Origin: an uncultured Pseudorhodobacter sp.
GTDB lineage: Bacteria > Pseudomonadota > Alphaproteobacteria > Rhodobacterales > Rhodobacteraceae
Reading direction: 5' to 3'
NCBI GenBank assembly: GCA_937910975.1
Contig: CALEMZ010000115.1
Span: 1 to 7,990 of the forward strand
Length of the DNA stretch: 7,990 nt
The position numbers and the translations under genes are program-made. The notes beneath the pieces were generated by a model. That model was not told where the DNA came from and ran no database searches. It saw only the letters and a list, made by a program, of their open reading frames with translations. Of the stretch, positions 1 through 6,765 are shown piece by piece. Position 1 is the stretch's first letter, and each line of letters begins with the position of its first letter.

Positions 1-1358
1 ATCGGGCCACTATCCGTCCCCGTTTCATCCATGCTTTCCGAGACCGACAACATCTTACGGTCGCCAATCTTCACCACGACCACAGCCTCGGACAGGCTGA
101 CCATCTGGTCACGCTTATTCTTGCGGCGCTCCACCGTCACGCGGTAGCGCTTGACCTCGAAAAACACCGGGCACAGGCCAAGGGTACGGCGGGCGAGCAG
201 CTCAAAACTGGCCTGCGCGCTGTCATAGGCATAGCCCTGATCCTCGCGCAGCTTGATCTCCTCCAAAATCGCGGCAAGGCGCGGGTCGCGGGCATCCACC
301 TCAATTCCTGCCGCTGCCAGTCGCGCGCGCAGGTTTGATTGCCCGGCCTGATTTGACATCGGAATGATGCGGGCGTTGCCCACGATACCCGGGGCCACAT
401 GCTCATAGGTCGTGGGATCTTTGAGAATGGCTGAGGCATGCAGCCCCGCCTTATGCGCAAAGGCCGAGGCCCCCACATAGGCCGCACTACGCGCCGGCAC
501 GCGGTTGAGAATGTCATCGAGCATCCGACTGGTGCGCAACAATCCAGCCAAGGCCTCGGGCGTCACCCGCGTCACAAATTGGCTGGCGTAGGGTTTCTTA
601 AGCAAAAGCGTCGGAATCAGGCTAACCAGATTGGCATTGCCACAGCGTTCGCCCAAACCATTGAGCGTGCCCTGAATTTGCCGCGCACCCGCATCCACAG
701 CGGCCAAGGAGCAGGCCACGGCATTGCCGGTATCATCATGGCAATGGATACCGAGATGGTCGCCCGGAATACCCGCCGCGATCACTTCGCCCGTGATCCG
801 CCCCACCTCGGCGGGCAAAGTGCCGCCATTGGTATCGCATAGCACGATCCAGCGCGCACCGGCGTCATAGGCCGCCCGCAGGCAAGACAGCGCATAATCC
901 GGATTGGCGCGGTAGCCGTCAAAGAAATGCTCGGCATCAAACAACGCCTCGCGGCCCTTGGCGATGACATGTTTGAACGAGGCGGCGATGGCCTCGCGGT
1001 TTTCCTCCAGCGTTACACCAAGCGCTGTGGTGACGTGAAACTCATGCGTCTTGCCGACAAGGCAAACGGCTGGCGTGTTAGCATCCAGAACCGCCGCCAA
1101 CACATCGTCATTTTCCGCCGAACGCCCCACGCGTTTGGTCATTCCAAAAGCTGTCATGGTGGCGCGGGTCTGCGGCGCATCCGCGAAAAACTCGCTATCG
1201 GTCGGGTTTGCCCCCGGCCAACCACCCTCAATATGATCGACGCCCAAAGCATCCAGCGCGCGGGCAATCTGCACCTTTTCAGCGGTGGAAAACTGCACCC
1301 CCTGGGTTTGCTGGCCATCGCGGAGCGTGGTGTCAAAAAGGTAGAGGCGGGTTTTCAT
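1..1358 (-). CDS. cimA: Citramalate synthase, C-terminus cut by window edge
   Basis: I translated this frame by hand: 452 uninterrupted codons from the ATG at 1358 down to base 1. It is a DRE-TIM metallolyase: DTTLRDG at residues 9-15 (catalytic R13, metal ligand D14), HCHDD at 205-209 (metal ligands H205 and H207), NGLGERCGNAN at 233-243 and HKAGLHASA at 302-310. The start of a LeuA-type regulatory domain follows from about residue 385. The family joins pyruvate and acetyl-CoA to give (R)-citramalate, the first step of the threonine-independent route to 2-oxobutanoate and isoleucine in the cytoplasm. The full protein is usually about 530-540 residues, so roughly 80-90 C-terminal residues lie outside the window. 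Its ATG overlaps the cysS stop by ATGA, which points to translational coupling. The close relatives 2-isopropylmalate synthase and homocitrate synthase are the alternatives; the N-terminal pattern fits the citramalate synthase branch best, but substrate choice is inferred. Confidence 0.92.
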   Translation of the reverse strand, partial: MKTRLYLFDTTLRDGQQTQGVQFSTAEKVQIARALDALGVDHIEGGWPGANPTDSEFFADAPQTRATMTAFGMTKRVGRSAENDDVLAAVLDANTPAVCLVGKTHEFHVTTALGVTLEENREAIAASFKHVIAKGREALFDAEHFFDGYRANPDYALSCLRAAYDAGARWIVLCDTNGGTLPAEVGRITGEVIAAGIPGDHLGIHCHDDTGNAVACSLAAVDAGARQIQGTLNGLGERCGNANLVSLIPTLLLKKPYASQFVTRVTPEALAGLLRTSRMLDDILNRVPARSAAYVGASAFAHKAGLHASAILKDPTTYEHVAPGIVGNARIIPMSNQAGQSNLRARLAAAGIEVDARDPRLAAILEEIKLREDQGYAYDSAQASFELLARRTLGLCPVFFEVKRYRVTVERRKNKRDQMVSLSEAVVVVKIGDRKMLSVSESMDETGTDSGP

Positions 1359-2737
1359 AAAACACCCTGAAGTTTTGACGCATCGAATTCACGTGACACT
1401 TCAAACTGTGTTCCACGATGTTTCTGATCGTGGATAATGACACCTGCAGCTATCAGCGCATCTCTCAGTCGATCTGCTTCGGGCCAATTCTTGTTGCGTT
1501 TCTCTATATCTCGTTGCCTGATAATGAGGGCAATGAGGTTTTCACCATCTTTTGGAGTATGGGCCACGGGCACTCCCCACCAACTTTCAATGGACTCTAG
1601 ATCAAAGCCAAGGAAGAGCAGGGATGCCTTCAGTTCACCAGCCTGACCATTGCCCACCAATCGGTGCAGCTCGGTAATCGCTTGGGACGTATTAAGGTCA
1701 TTCGCGATCGCTTCTATTACTTTAGGATCGACCGTTGTCGCTTCAACATGGAAGACTAGAGACTTGAAGTCTGACAATGTCGCCTCGGCCTGCGCCACCT
1801 TCTCCGCCGTCCAATCCATCGTCTTGCGGTAATGGGTCTGCAAGAACACAAACCTTATCACCTCACCCGGTATCCCTTGGTCCAGCAGGTCGCGCACGGT
1901 AAAGAAATTGCCCAGAGACTTGGACATTTTCTTGCCCTCGACCTGCAACATCTCATTGTGCAGCCAGACGCTTGCAAAACCTTCAGCGGGGTTGGCGCAG
2001 CAGCTTTGGGCCAGCTCATTTTCATGATGCGGGAATTGCAGATCGGTGCCGCCGCCGTGGATGTCAAAGCTGGGGCCAAGCAGCGCCTCACTCATCGCCG
2101 AACATTCGATATGCCAGCCCGGGCGGCCGCGGCCCCAGGGGCTATCCCATCCCGGTGTTTCTGCATCCGATGGCTTCCACAGCACAAAATCCATCGGGTC
2201 GCGTTTATACGGGGCCACTTCAACCCGCGCGCCCGCGATCATGTCATCGACAGAACGGCCCGAAAGCTGGCCATAAGCGGGGAAAGAGCGGACATCAAAC
2301 AGCACATGGCCCTCAGCCGCATAGGCATGGCCTTTTGCGATCAGATCCTCGGTCATCGTAATCATCTCAGCGATATATTCGGTCGCGCGCGGCTCATGAT
2401 CGGGGCGCAGGTTTCCAAGCGCGTCCATATCGGCGTGATACCAGCCGATCGTCTCATCGGTGATATCCCGGATGGAGCGGCCCGTGGCCGCAGCGCGCGC
2501 GTTAATCTTGTCATCGACATCGGTAAAATTGCGTACATAGGTTACATGATCCGCACCATATTCATGCCGCAGCAGCCGGTAGAGCACGTCAAACATGATC
2601 ACATTGCGTGCATTGCCTATATGGGCGCGGTCATAGACCGTGGGGCCACAAAGGTAGATGCGCACATTGTTTTCGTCCAAAGGGATGAAAGCCTCTTTCA
2701 CCCGGCTTTTCGAATTGTGCAATTTGATCGTGGTCAT
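1355..2737 (-). CDS. cysS: Cysteinyl-tRNA synthetase
   Basis: A 460-residue class I aminoacyl-tRNA synthetase of normal family length; it charges tRNA-Cys with cysteine using ATP in the cytoplasm. Visible motifs: LCGPTVYD at 29-36 with zinc ligand C30; the HIGH-type signature as HIGN at 39-42; GWHIECS at 207-213 with C212; PHHENE at 236-241, giving zinc ligands H237 and E241; and KMSKS at 270-274. The C-terminal part after about residue 310 is the helical, tRNA-binding region. The frame stays open to a TTG at 2782, but I chose the ATG at 2737: the product then begins MTTIKLHN as in relatives, and a weak AAGAGA lies about 6 bases upstream. The TGA stop overlaps the cimA ATG in the sequence ATGA, so the two genes are probably one operon. 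The HIGN variant is, as I recall, common in alphaproteobacterial CysRS and is not a defect. Confidence 0.97.
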   Translation of the reverse strand: MTTIKLHNSKSRVKEAFIPLDENNVRIYLCGPTVYDRAHIGNARNVIMFDVLYRLLRHEYGADHVTYVRNFTDVDDKINARAAATGRSIRDITDETIGWYHADMDALGNLRPDHEPRATEYIAEMITMTEDLIAKGHAYAAEGHVLFDVRSFPAYGQLSGRSVDDMIAGARVEVAPYKRDPMDFVLWKPSDAETPGWDSPWGRGRPGWHIECSAMSEALLGPSFDIHGGGTDLQFPHHENELAQSCCANPAEGFASVWLHNEMLQVEGKKMSKSLGNFFTVRDLLDQGIPGEVIRFVFLQTHYRKTMDWTAEKVAQAEATLSDFKSLVFHVEATTVDPKVIEAIANDLNTSQAITELHRLVGNGQAGELKASLLFLGFDLESIESWWGVPVAHTPKDGENLIALIIRQRDIEKRNKNWPEADRLRDALIAAGVIIHDQKHRGTQFEVSREFDASKLQGVL

Positions 2738-2786
2738 CGAATATCTCTTATGCTGCGGCAAATGCGGCGTCACCAAACGCAAATCC

Positions 2787-2847
2787 TCACGCGGGGCATA
2801 TCAACTTCGTCTTTGATTGGAAACGAAAAGAAGGGCAACCCGCGTGA
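2787..2847. repeat. 9-bp inverted repeat upstream of cysS
   Basis: TCACGCGGG at 2787-2795 and its exact complement CCCGCGTGA at 2839-2847 flank a 43-bp AT-richer spacer, about 50 bp upstream of the cysS ATG. The loop is long for a terminator or attenuator and no T-run follows. It could be a pair of protein-binding half-sites around the cysS promoter, or chance. Confidence 0.35.
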
Positions 2848-2912
2848 CGATTGGTCAGCAGGTAATGCAGCAAATGCAAATGAGGCCCATGGTTTTCATG
2901 CGGATTGCATAG

Positions 2913-2978
2913 CATGCCGCCCATGGCGCGCCAAGCCTCTTGTCTCAATCCTCCCATGGGGGCATCTTTGGCGGCATG
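2913..2978. repeat. 9-bp inverted repeat upstream of TPM gene
   Basis: CATGCCGCC at 2913-2921 pairs exactly with GGCGGCATG at 2970-2978 across 48 bases. The interval also contains the 10-bp palindrome TGGCGCGCCA (2924-2933) and CCCATGGG (2953-2960). It ends 62 bases before the TPM start codon, so on the plus strand it could fold in a 5' leader. Function is unknown. Confidence 0.3.
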
Positions 2979-3030
2979 GCCCGCGCGTCAAAACCCAAGG
3001 TGGCACCCTGCCCTGCGCGACTTGAAAAAT

Positions 3031-3035
3031 GGAGG
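3031..3035 (+). promoter_or_regulatory. Ribosome binding site of the TPM gene
   Basis: GGAGG lies 5 bases before the ATG at 3041 and only 2 bases before the ATG at 3038. It sits inside the codons that would follow the ATG at 3029. Spacing therefore favours 3041 as the true start and argues against 3029. Confidence 0.7.
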
Positions 3036-3040
3036 TTATG

Positions 3041-3915
3041 ATGTTGCGATTGCTTGCGCTCTTGGTCTGGTTTCCCTTGGCGGCCTTTGCGCAGAGCTAC
3101 CCGGAGCCGCTTTCCGATACCGTCAATGATTACGCTGATCTGTTGCCACCCGAGGCAGAGGCGCGGGTGGTGGCCACCTTGCAAGCCGCACGGGAGGAGA
3201 CGGGGGTGCATATCGTGCTGGCCACGATCATCTCGCAAGGCGATTACGGCGGCGATGCACGTTTTGCTGATTTCGCAACCGGATGGCTCAATGCCTGGGG
3301 CATTGGCGATGCCAGCTGGAATGATGGCGTTTTGATATTGGTGGCAAGGGATGACCGCGAGATGCGGATCGTTTTGGGGGGCGGTTTTGACGTTATTTGG
3401 GACGGCCGTGCGCAGCGGGTGATTGATACCGCCATGCTGCCCGCGTTCCGCGATGATGAGACTATGCGCGCGGCTTGGAGGATGGGGTGCAATCGGCCAT
3501 TGAGCGACTTGCGCGGCCCTATGCTGCCAAAGAGGCGGTGACCGAAACCAGCGGGTTTCCCGAGGAACCCTGGCAGCCAGAAATATTCGTCTTTGTGGCC
3601 TTCATCAGCTTCGGCGCGTTCATGGCCTGGGTGATATTCAGGCAGTGGATCGGTGATTTTGTGCTGCGGTTCCGGCGCTGCCCAAACTGCGGCGCGCGGG
3701 CGTTGCGGAGGGAGCGCGAGATATCGGTGCAGCCCGGTGAGGAAACGCCGGGCGAGGCGGTTGACCACCGCCGCTGTGCCAATTGCGGCGATGACCGGCC
3801 GACGCGGCGCGTCCTTCCCTCCAAAGCTGCGCAACGCGCGCGCGCAAAGAGCAGCAATAGCAGCGGCTTTGGTGGCGGCAGATCTTCTGGCGGTGGGGCC
3901 TCGGGCAAGTGGTGA
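3041..3915 (+). pseudogene. TPM-domain membrane protein, one-base frameshift
   Basis: The gene is split over two frames. The first runs from the ATG at 3041 and stops at 3541. The second is in the -1 frame and continues homologous sequence from the TTG at 3475 to the TGA at 3913-3915. Joining GCT (3473-3475) to TTG (3475-3477) gives a coherent product of about 291 residues. It has a signal peptide at 1-17 (cleavage after AFA), a TPM domain from VNDYADLL (28-35) through DGVLILVARDD (95-105) to about residue 165, a membrane segment at about 182-200, two CxxC pairs (C214/C217 and C246/C249) that may bind zinc, and a Gly/Ser-rich tail at 276-291. This is the YgcG-like layout: exported TPM domain, membrane anchor, basic tail. 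TPM proteins have been linked to photosystem II repair and acid phosphatase activity; the bacterial role is unclear. A T missing from a TTT run explains the break. It may be a real mutation or a sequencing error. No LemA gene, a common partner, is nearby. Confidence 0.8.
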
Positions 3916-3957
3916 CATCTGCGCGGGGCCTCGACAGAATCGCGCCCTCGCTGTAAC

Positions 3958-3971
3958 TGAACAAATGTTCA
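3958..3971. promoter_or_regulatory. TGAACA-AA-TGTTCA operator-like palindrome
   Basis: A perfect 6+6 inverted repeat with a 2-base centre lies 18 bases before the dehydrogenase ATG and just upstream of its GGGGG ribosome binding site (3979-3983). TCGACA at 3931-3936 could act as a -35, with TGTAAC (3952-3957, spacing 15) or TAACTG (3954-3959, spacing 17) as a poor -10. The palindrome would then cover the transcription start, as repressor sites often do. The size and symmetry suit a dimeric regulator such as a TetR-family protein, but no regulator gene is visible, so this is inference. Confidence 0.45.
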
Positions 3972-3989
3972 ATTGATTGGGGGCACGCG

Positions 3990-4742
3990 ATGCAGATAGA
4001 GAACGCGGCGGCGGTGATTACGGGCGGTGCCTCGGGCCTTGGGGCGGCGGTGGCGCGCGTATTTCGGGCCAAAGGGGCGCAGGTGGTGCTGTTTGACCGG
4101 GATGCAGGCCGCGGTGAGGCGCTGGCAATTGAAATTGGTGCCGTGTTTTGTGCCGTTGATGTGACGGATGCGGCATCGGTTGCGGCGGGGATCGCTGTGG
4201 CGAAGGCCGCGATGGGGCGCATTTCGGTGCTGGTCAATTGCGCCGGGATTGCCACAGGTGCGCGCGTGGTTGGGCGCGATGGGCCGCATGATCTGGCCTT
4301 GTTTCAACGCACCATTGATATCAACCTTGTGGGTAGTTTCAATTGCTTGCGGCTGGTGGCCGCCGAGATGGCGGGCAATGCGCCCGAAGATGGCGAGCGC
4401 GGCGTGGTGATCAATACCGCCTCGGTCGCAGCTTTTGACGGGCAAAAGGGGCAAGCGGCCTATGCGGCCTCCAAGGGCGGCATCGTGGGGATGGTTTTGC
4501 CTGCCGCGCGGGATCTGGCGGCCTTGGGCGTGCGGGTTTGTGCCATCGCACCGGGGGTGTTTTTAACGCCGATGCTGGAAGCGCTGGGCGCGGAAATACA
4601 GGACTCGCTTGCGACGGATGTGTGTTTTCCCAAACGTTTGGGGCGGCCAGAGGAATTTGCAGCCCTGGCGGGGTTTATTGTCGAATGCGGGTACTTGAAC
4701 GGTGAGGTGATCCGGCTGGACGGAGCGTTGCGGATGCGCTGA
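3990..4742 (+). CDS. Short-chain dehydrogenase, 3-hydroxyacyl-CoA type 2-like
   Basis: A classical SDR of 250 residues, the usual family size. It has a Rossmann fold with TGGASGLG at 11-18, D36 at the end of the second strand (favouring NAD over NADP), and NCAG at 83-86. The catalytic tetrad is N112, S145, Y158 and K162, with YAASK at 158-162. Longer blocks (RDGPH at 96-100, NTASVAAFDGQ at 142-152, LPAARDLA at 170-177, FPKRLGRPEE at 213-222, LNGEVIRLDGALRM near the end) match the HSD17B10 / 3-hydroxy-2-methylbutyryl-CoA dehydrogenase branch. That branch oxidises 3-hydroxyacyl-CoA in fatty acid or branched-chain amino acid breakdown. The ATG at 3990 has GGGGG 6 bases upstream. The gene stands alone, with the broken TPM gene before it and a hairpin after it, so no thiolase or acyl-CoA dehydrogenase is there to confirm the substrate. 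Family is sure; substrate is inferred. Confidence 0.9.
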   Translation: MQIENAAAVITGGASGLGAAVARVFRAKGAQVVLFDRDAGRGEALAIEIGAVFCAVDVTDAASVAAGIAVAKAAMGRISVLVNCAGIATGARVVGRDGPHDLALFQRTIDINLVGSFNCLRLVAAEMAGNAPEDGERGVVINTASVAAFDGQKGQAAYAASKGGIVGMVLPAARDLAALGVRVCAIAPGVFLTPMLEALGAEIQDSLATDVCFPKRLGRPEEFAALAGFIVECGYLNGEVIRLDGALRMR

Positions 4743-4763
4743 CGGGGCGTTTATGGCCGCGCG

Positions 4764-4804
4764 CCGGGGGTTTCACACCCCCGGACCCCCGTGGGATATT
4801 TTTA
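4764..4804 (+). terminator. Strong hairpin plus T-rich tail, REP-like element
   Basis: CCGGGGG (4764-4770) and CCCCCGG (4778-4784) form a perfect 7-bp GC stem with loop TTTCACA. A second CCCCC (4786-4790) could pair in its place. GTGGGATATTTTTA follows. It sits 22 bases after the dehydrogenase stop and can end plus-strand transcripts, though the T-run starts about 13 bases beyond the stem, which is far for a classic terminator. In the uup direction no T-run follows. The stem with a trailing GATATTTTT and purine-rich AAAAGAAAG resembles an intergenic element I remember as recurring in Rhodobacteraceae. Confidence 0.55.
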
Positions 4805-4855
4805 CCGAAAAGAAAGCGGGGATTTGGGGGCGGTTTACCGGCCCGTTGTTACCCT

Positions 4856-6667
4856 TTAGCGCCCGGCTTTTTCTTCTAAATCCATCCACTCCGCTTCCAG
4901 GGCTGCCAATTGGGTTTGGCGTTCGGCCATCATCTCGGACGCTTTACGGAATTTCACCGGCTCTTTAATGAAAATATCCTCCGCCTCCAGAAGGTCGCCC
5001 AGTTTGCTGATCTCGGCCTCAAGTTTGGCGATAAGATCGGGCAGGTCTTCGAGGCGTTTGCGATCGGTGAAGCTGAGGGTGTCGACGCGTTTGGCCTCGG
5101 GCTTTGAGGCGGAGGCGCCAGAGGTTTTGGCTTTGAAGGTGGCTTCGGGCGCCCAAGCGGTGTCGCGCTGGGTCATGTAATCGGTCCAACCACCGGGGAA
5201 GACGCCGATACGCCCCTGCCCTTCCATTGCCACGGTTGAGGTGGCGACGCGGTCGATGAAATCGCGGTCGTGGCTGACCAGCAGCACGGTGCCATCATAA
5301 TCGCCAAGGATGTCTTGCAGCAGGTCCAGCGTTTCGACGTCAAGATCGTTTGTCGGTTCATCGAGGATCAGAAGGTTGGAAGGTTTTGCCATAATCCGTG
5401 CCAGCAAAAGCCGTGCTTTTTCACCGCCTGAAAGCGAACGGACGGGAGCGCGGGCCTGCGCCTCGTTGAACAAAAAATCCTTGAGGTAGCCCACAACATG
5501 CTTGGGAATACCGCGCACCATTATCTGGTCGGAGCTGCCGGAAACCGCCATGCTGGGATCATTTGTCAGGTTGTCCCATAGGCTTGCGTTGGGATCAAGC
5601 TGGGCGCGGGTTTGGTCGAACACGGCGATATCGAGGTTGGTGCCAAGCGTGATGGTGCCGCTGTCGGGGGCCAACTCACCCGTCAGCATCTTGAGCAGGG
5701 TGGTTTTGCCGATGCCATTGGGGCCGACAAAGGCGATGCGGTCGCCGCGCAGCACGCGCAAATCTAGGTTGTTGACGATGATCGTGTCACCAAAGGCTTT
5801 GGAGATGCCTTTGGCCTCGACGACGCGCTTGCCCGATGTCGTGCCGCTTTCCAGCGCCATTGCGGCGGTGCCCTGACGGCGGATCTGGCCTGCGCGTTCG
5901 GCGCGGAGTTCCGCCAGCGCGCGTACGCGGCCCTGATTGCGTTTGCGCCGCGCCGATATGCCTTCAACTGCCCAACGCCCCTCGGCCTTGATCTTGCGGT
6001 CAAGCTTGTGGCGCTGATCGTCTTCTTCGGCCCAGACGGTTTCGCGCCATTCCTCAAACCCGTCAAAGCCGTTTTCGCGGCGACGAACCTGACCACGATC
6101 AATCCAGAGCGTAGCGCGGGTAAGCGCGCGCAGGAATGCGCGGTCGTGGGAGATGAGGACGAAGGCGGTGCGGGTGTCTTTGAGCTCTTGCTCCAGCCAT
6201 TGGATGGCCTGAATGTCGAGATGGTTCGTGGGCTCGTCAAGCAGCATCAATTCCGGCGCTTCGGCCATAAGGCGTGCAAGTGCGGCGCGACGGCGTTCAC
6301 CACCTGAGGCCGAAACCACGGGCGTTTCGGGGTTGAATTTCAGCCCTTCGGCGACCACGGCAACCTTGTATTCCTCGCCCTCGGGCAGGTTTGCGGCGGC
6401 GTAATCGCCCAAAGTTTCATAAGCCGACAGATCGGGGTCTTGTTCCATATAGCCCACGGTGACGCCGGGCGACACGACGCGGGTGCCTGCATCGGCCTCA
6501 ACCAGTCCGGCCATGACCTTCATCAAGGTGGATTTGCCCGAGCCATTGCGCCCGACCAGCGCCACACGGTCGCCGGGATGGACGACCAGATCCAGCTTGT
6601 CGAACACCGGGTCGCCACCGAAGGTAAGCGAGATGCCGGAGAGTTGCAGCAAGGGAGCGCGGGCCAT
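4856..6667 (-). CDS. uup: ABC-F ATPase, Uup type
   Basis: This 603-residue soluble protein has two ATP-binding cassettes and no membrane segments, as expected for ABC-F. Cassette 1: GRNGSGKST at 39-47, signature SGGER at 121-125, LLDEPTNHLD at 142-151, switch H174. Cassette 2: GPNGIGKTT at 315-323, LSGGEK at 412-417, LILDEPTNDLD at 433-443, switch H466. The basic linker contains ARRKRNQGRVRAL (239-251), which is typical of Uup. A low-complexity stretch (about 505-530) leads to a charged coiled-coil end (about 535-600), the Uup C-terminal domain that binds DNA in E. coli. ABC-F proteins act at the ribosomal E site; Uup is also tied to precise excision of transposons and to ribosome assembly. 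The ATG at 6667 has GAGG 8-9 bases upstream. The gene lies behind the ndk terminator with only 41 bases between; TATAAC about 31 bases before the ATG on this strand may be its -10, but no good -35 is seen. Confidence 0.93.
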   Translation of the reverse strand: MARAPLLQLSGISLTFGGDPVFDKLDLVVHPGDRVALVGRNGSGKSTLMKVMAGLVEADAGTRVVSPGVTVGYMEQDPDLSAYETLGDYAAANLPEGEEYKVAVVAEGLKFNPETPVVSASGGERRRAALARLMAEAPELMLLDEPTNHLDIQAIQWLEQELKDTRTAFVLISHDRAFLRALTRATLWIDRGQVRRRENGFDGFEEWRETVWAEEDDQRHKLDRKIKAEGRWAVEGISARRKRNQGRVRALAELRAERAGQIRRQGTAAMALESGTTSGKRVVEAKGISKAFGDTIIVNNLDLRVLRGDRIAFVGPNGIGKTTLLKMLTGELAPDSGTITLGTNLDIAVFDQTRAQLDPNASLWDNLTNDPSMAVSGSSDQIMVRGIPKHVVGYLKDFLFNEAQARAPVRSLSGGEKARLLLARIMAKPSNLLILDEPTNDLDVETLDLLQDILGDYDGTVLLVSHDRDFIDRVATSTVAMEGQGRIGVFPGGWTDYMTQRDTAWAPEATFKAKTSGASASKPEAKRVDTLSFTDRKRLEDLPDLIAKLEAEISKLGDLLEAEDIFIKEPVKFRKASEMMAERQTQLAALEAEWMDLEEKAGR

Positions 6668-6708
6668 GGGAGTGCCTCATTAAGAGAAGAGTGGAGTTAT
6701 AAGCGCGG

Positions 6709-6735
6709 AAAAAGCCGCCCCCGGAAGGGCGGCTT
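6709..6735 (-). terminator. Rho-independent terminator of ndk
   Basis: Read on the minus strand, AAGCCGCCC, loop TTCCGG and GGGCGGCTT make a perfect 9-bp stem that runs straight into TTTTT (the A-run at 6709-6713 on the plus strand). It begins about 30 bases after the ndk stop. Position and form are textbook, so ndk is probably a separate transcript with limited read-through into uup. Confidence 0.9.
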
Positions 6736-6765
6736 CGCATTTTCGGCGAAAGATCGCAGGCCCGA

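Larger units (their letters stand above)
2738..3040. other. Divergent intergenic spacer, no confident gene
   Basis: This stretch separates cysS (leftward) from the TPM-domain gene (rightward) and must hold the promoters of both, although I could not pick a convincing -35/-10 pair on either strand. It contains a perfect 9-bp inverted repeat (2787-2795 with 2839-2847), a second perfect 9-bp inverted repeat (2913-2921 with 2970-2978), the palindromes TGGCGCGCCA (2924-2933) and CCCATGGG (2953-2960), and two possible mini-ORFs (2844-2912 and 2976-3041). None of these is enough to call a gene. Confidence 0.6.

Noticed and set aside
39..42. HIGN instead of HIGH in CysRS (protein residues 39-42, DNA near 2612-2623) as a defect
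   Set aside because: As I recall, this variant is usual in alphaproteobacterial CysRS, and the zinc ligands and KMSKS are intact.
437..1370. Plus-strand open frames opposite cimA
   Set aside because: cimA is continuous on the other strand with all catalytic motifs; these frames overlap each other and lack domains.
2738..2782. An N-terminal extension of cysS starting at the TTG at 2782
   Set aside because: The extra 15 residues do not look like CysRS, and MTTIKLHN at 2737 is the family-like start with normal total length.
1832..3025. A 397-codon plus-strand open frame opposite cysS and its upstream spacer
   Set aside because: It is antisense to a clear CysRS for most of its length, its translation has no recognisable domain, and long antisense frames are common in GC-rich coding DNA.
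3470..3480. Programmed -1 ribosomal frameshift in the TPM gene
   Set aside because: No slippery heptamer is present at GCG GCT TGG and I see no clear downstream stem; a simple base loss is the easier explanation.
5764..6240. A 158-codon minus-strand frame inside uup
   Set aside because: It is an out-of-frame shadow of uup with Arg/Ser/Pro-rich translation and no domain; uup itself is intact.
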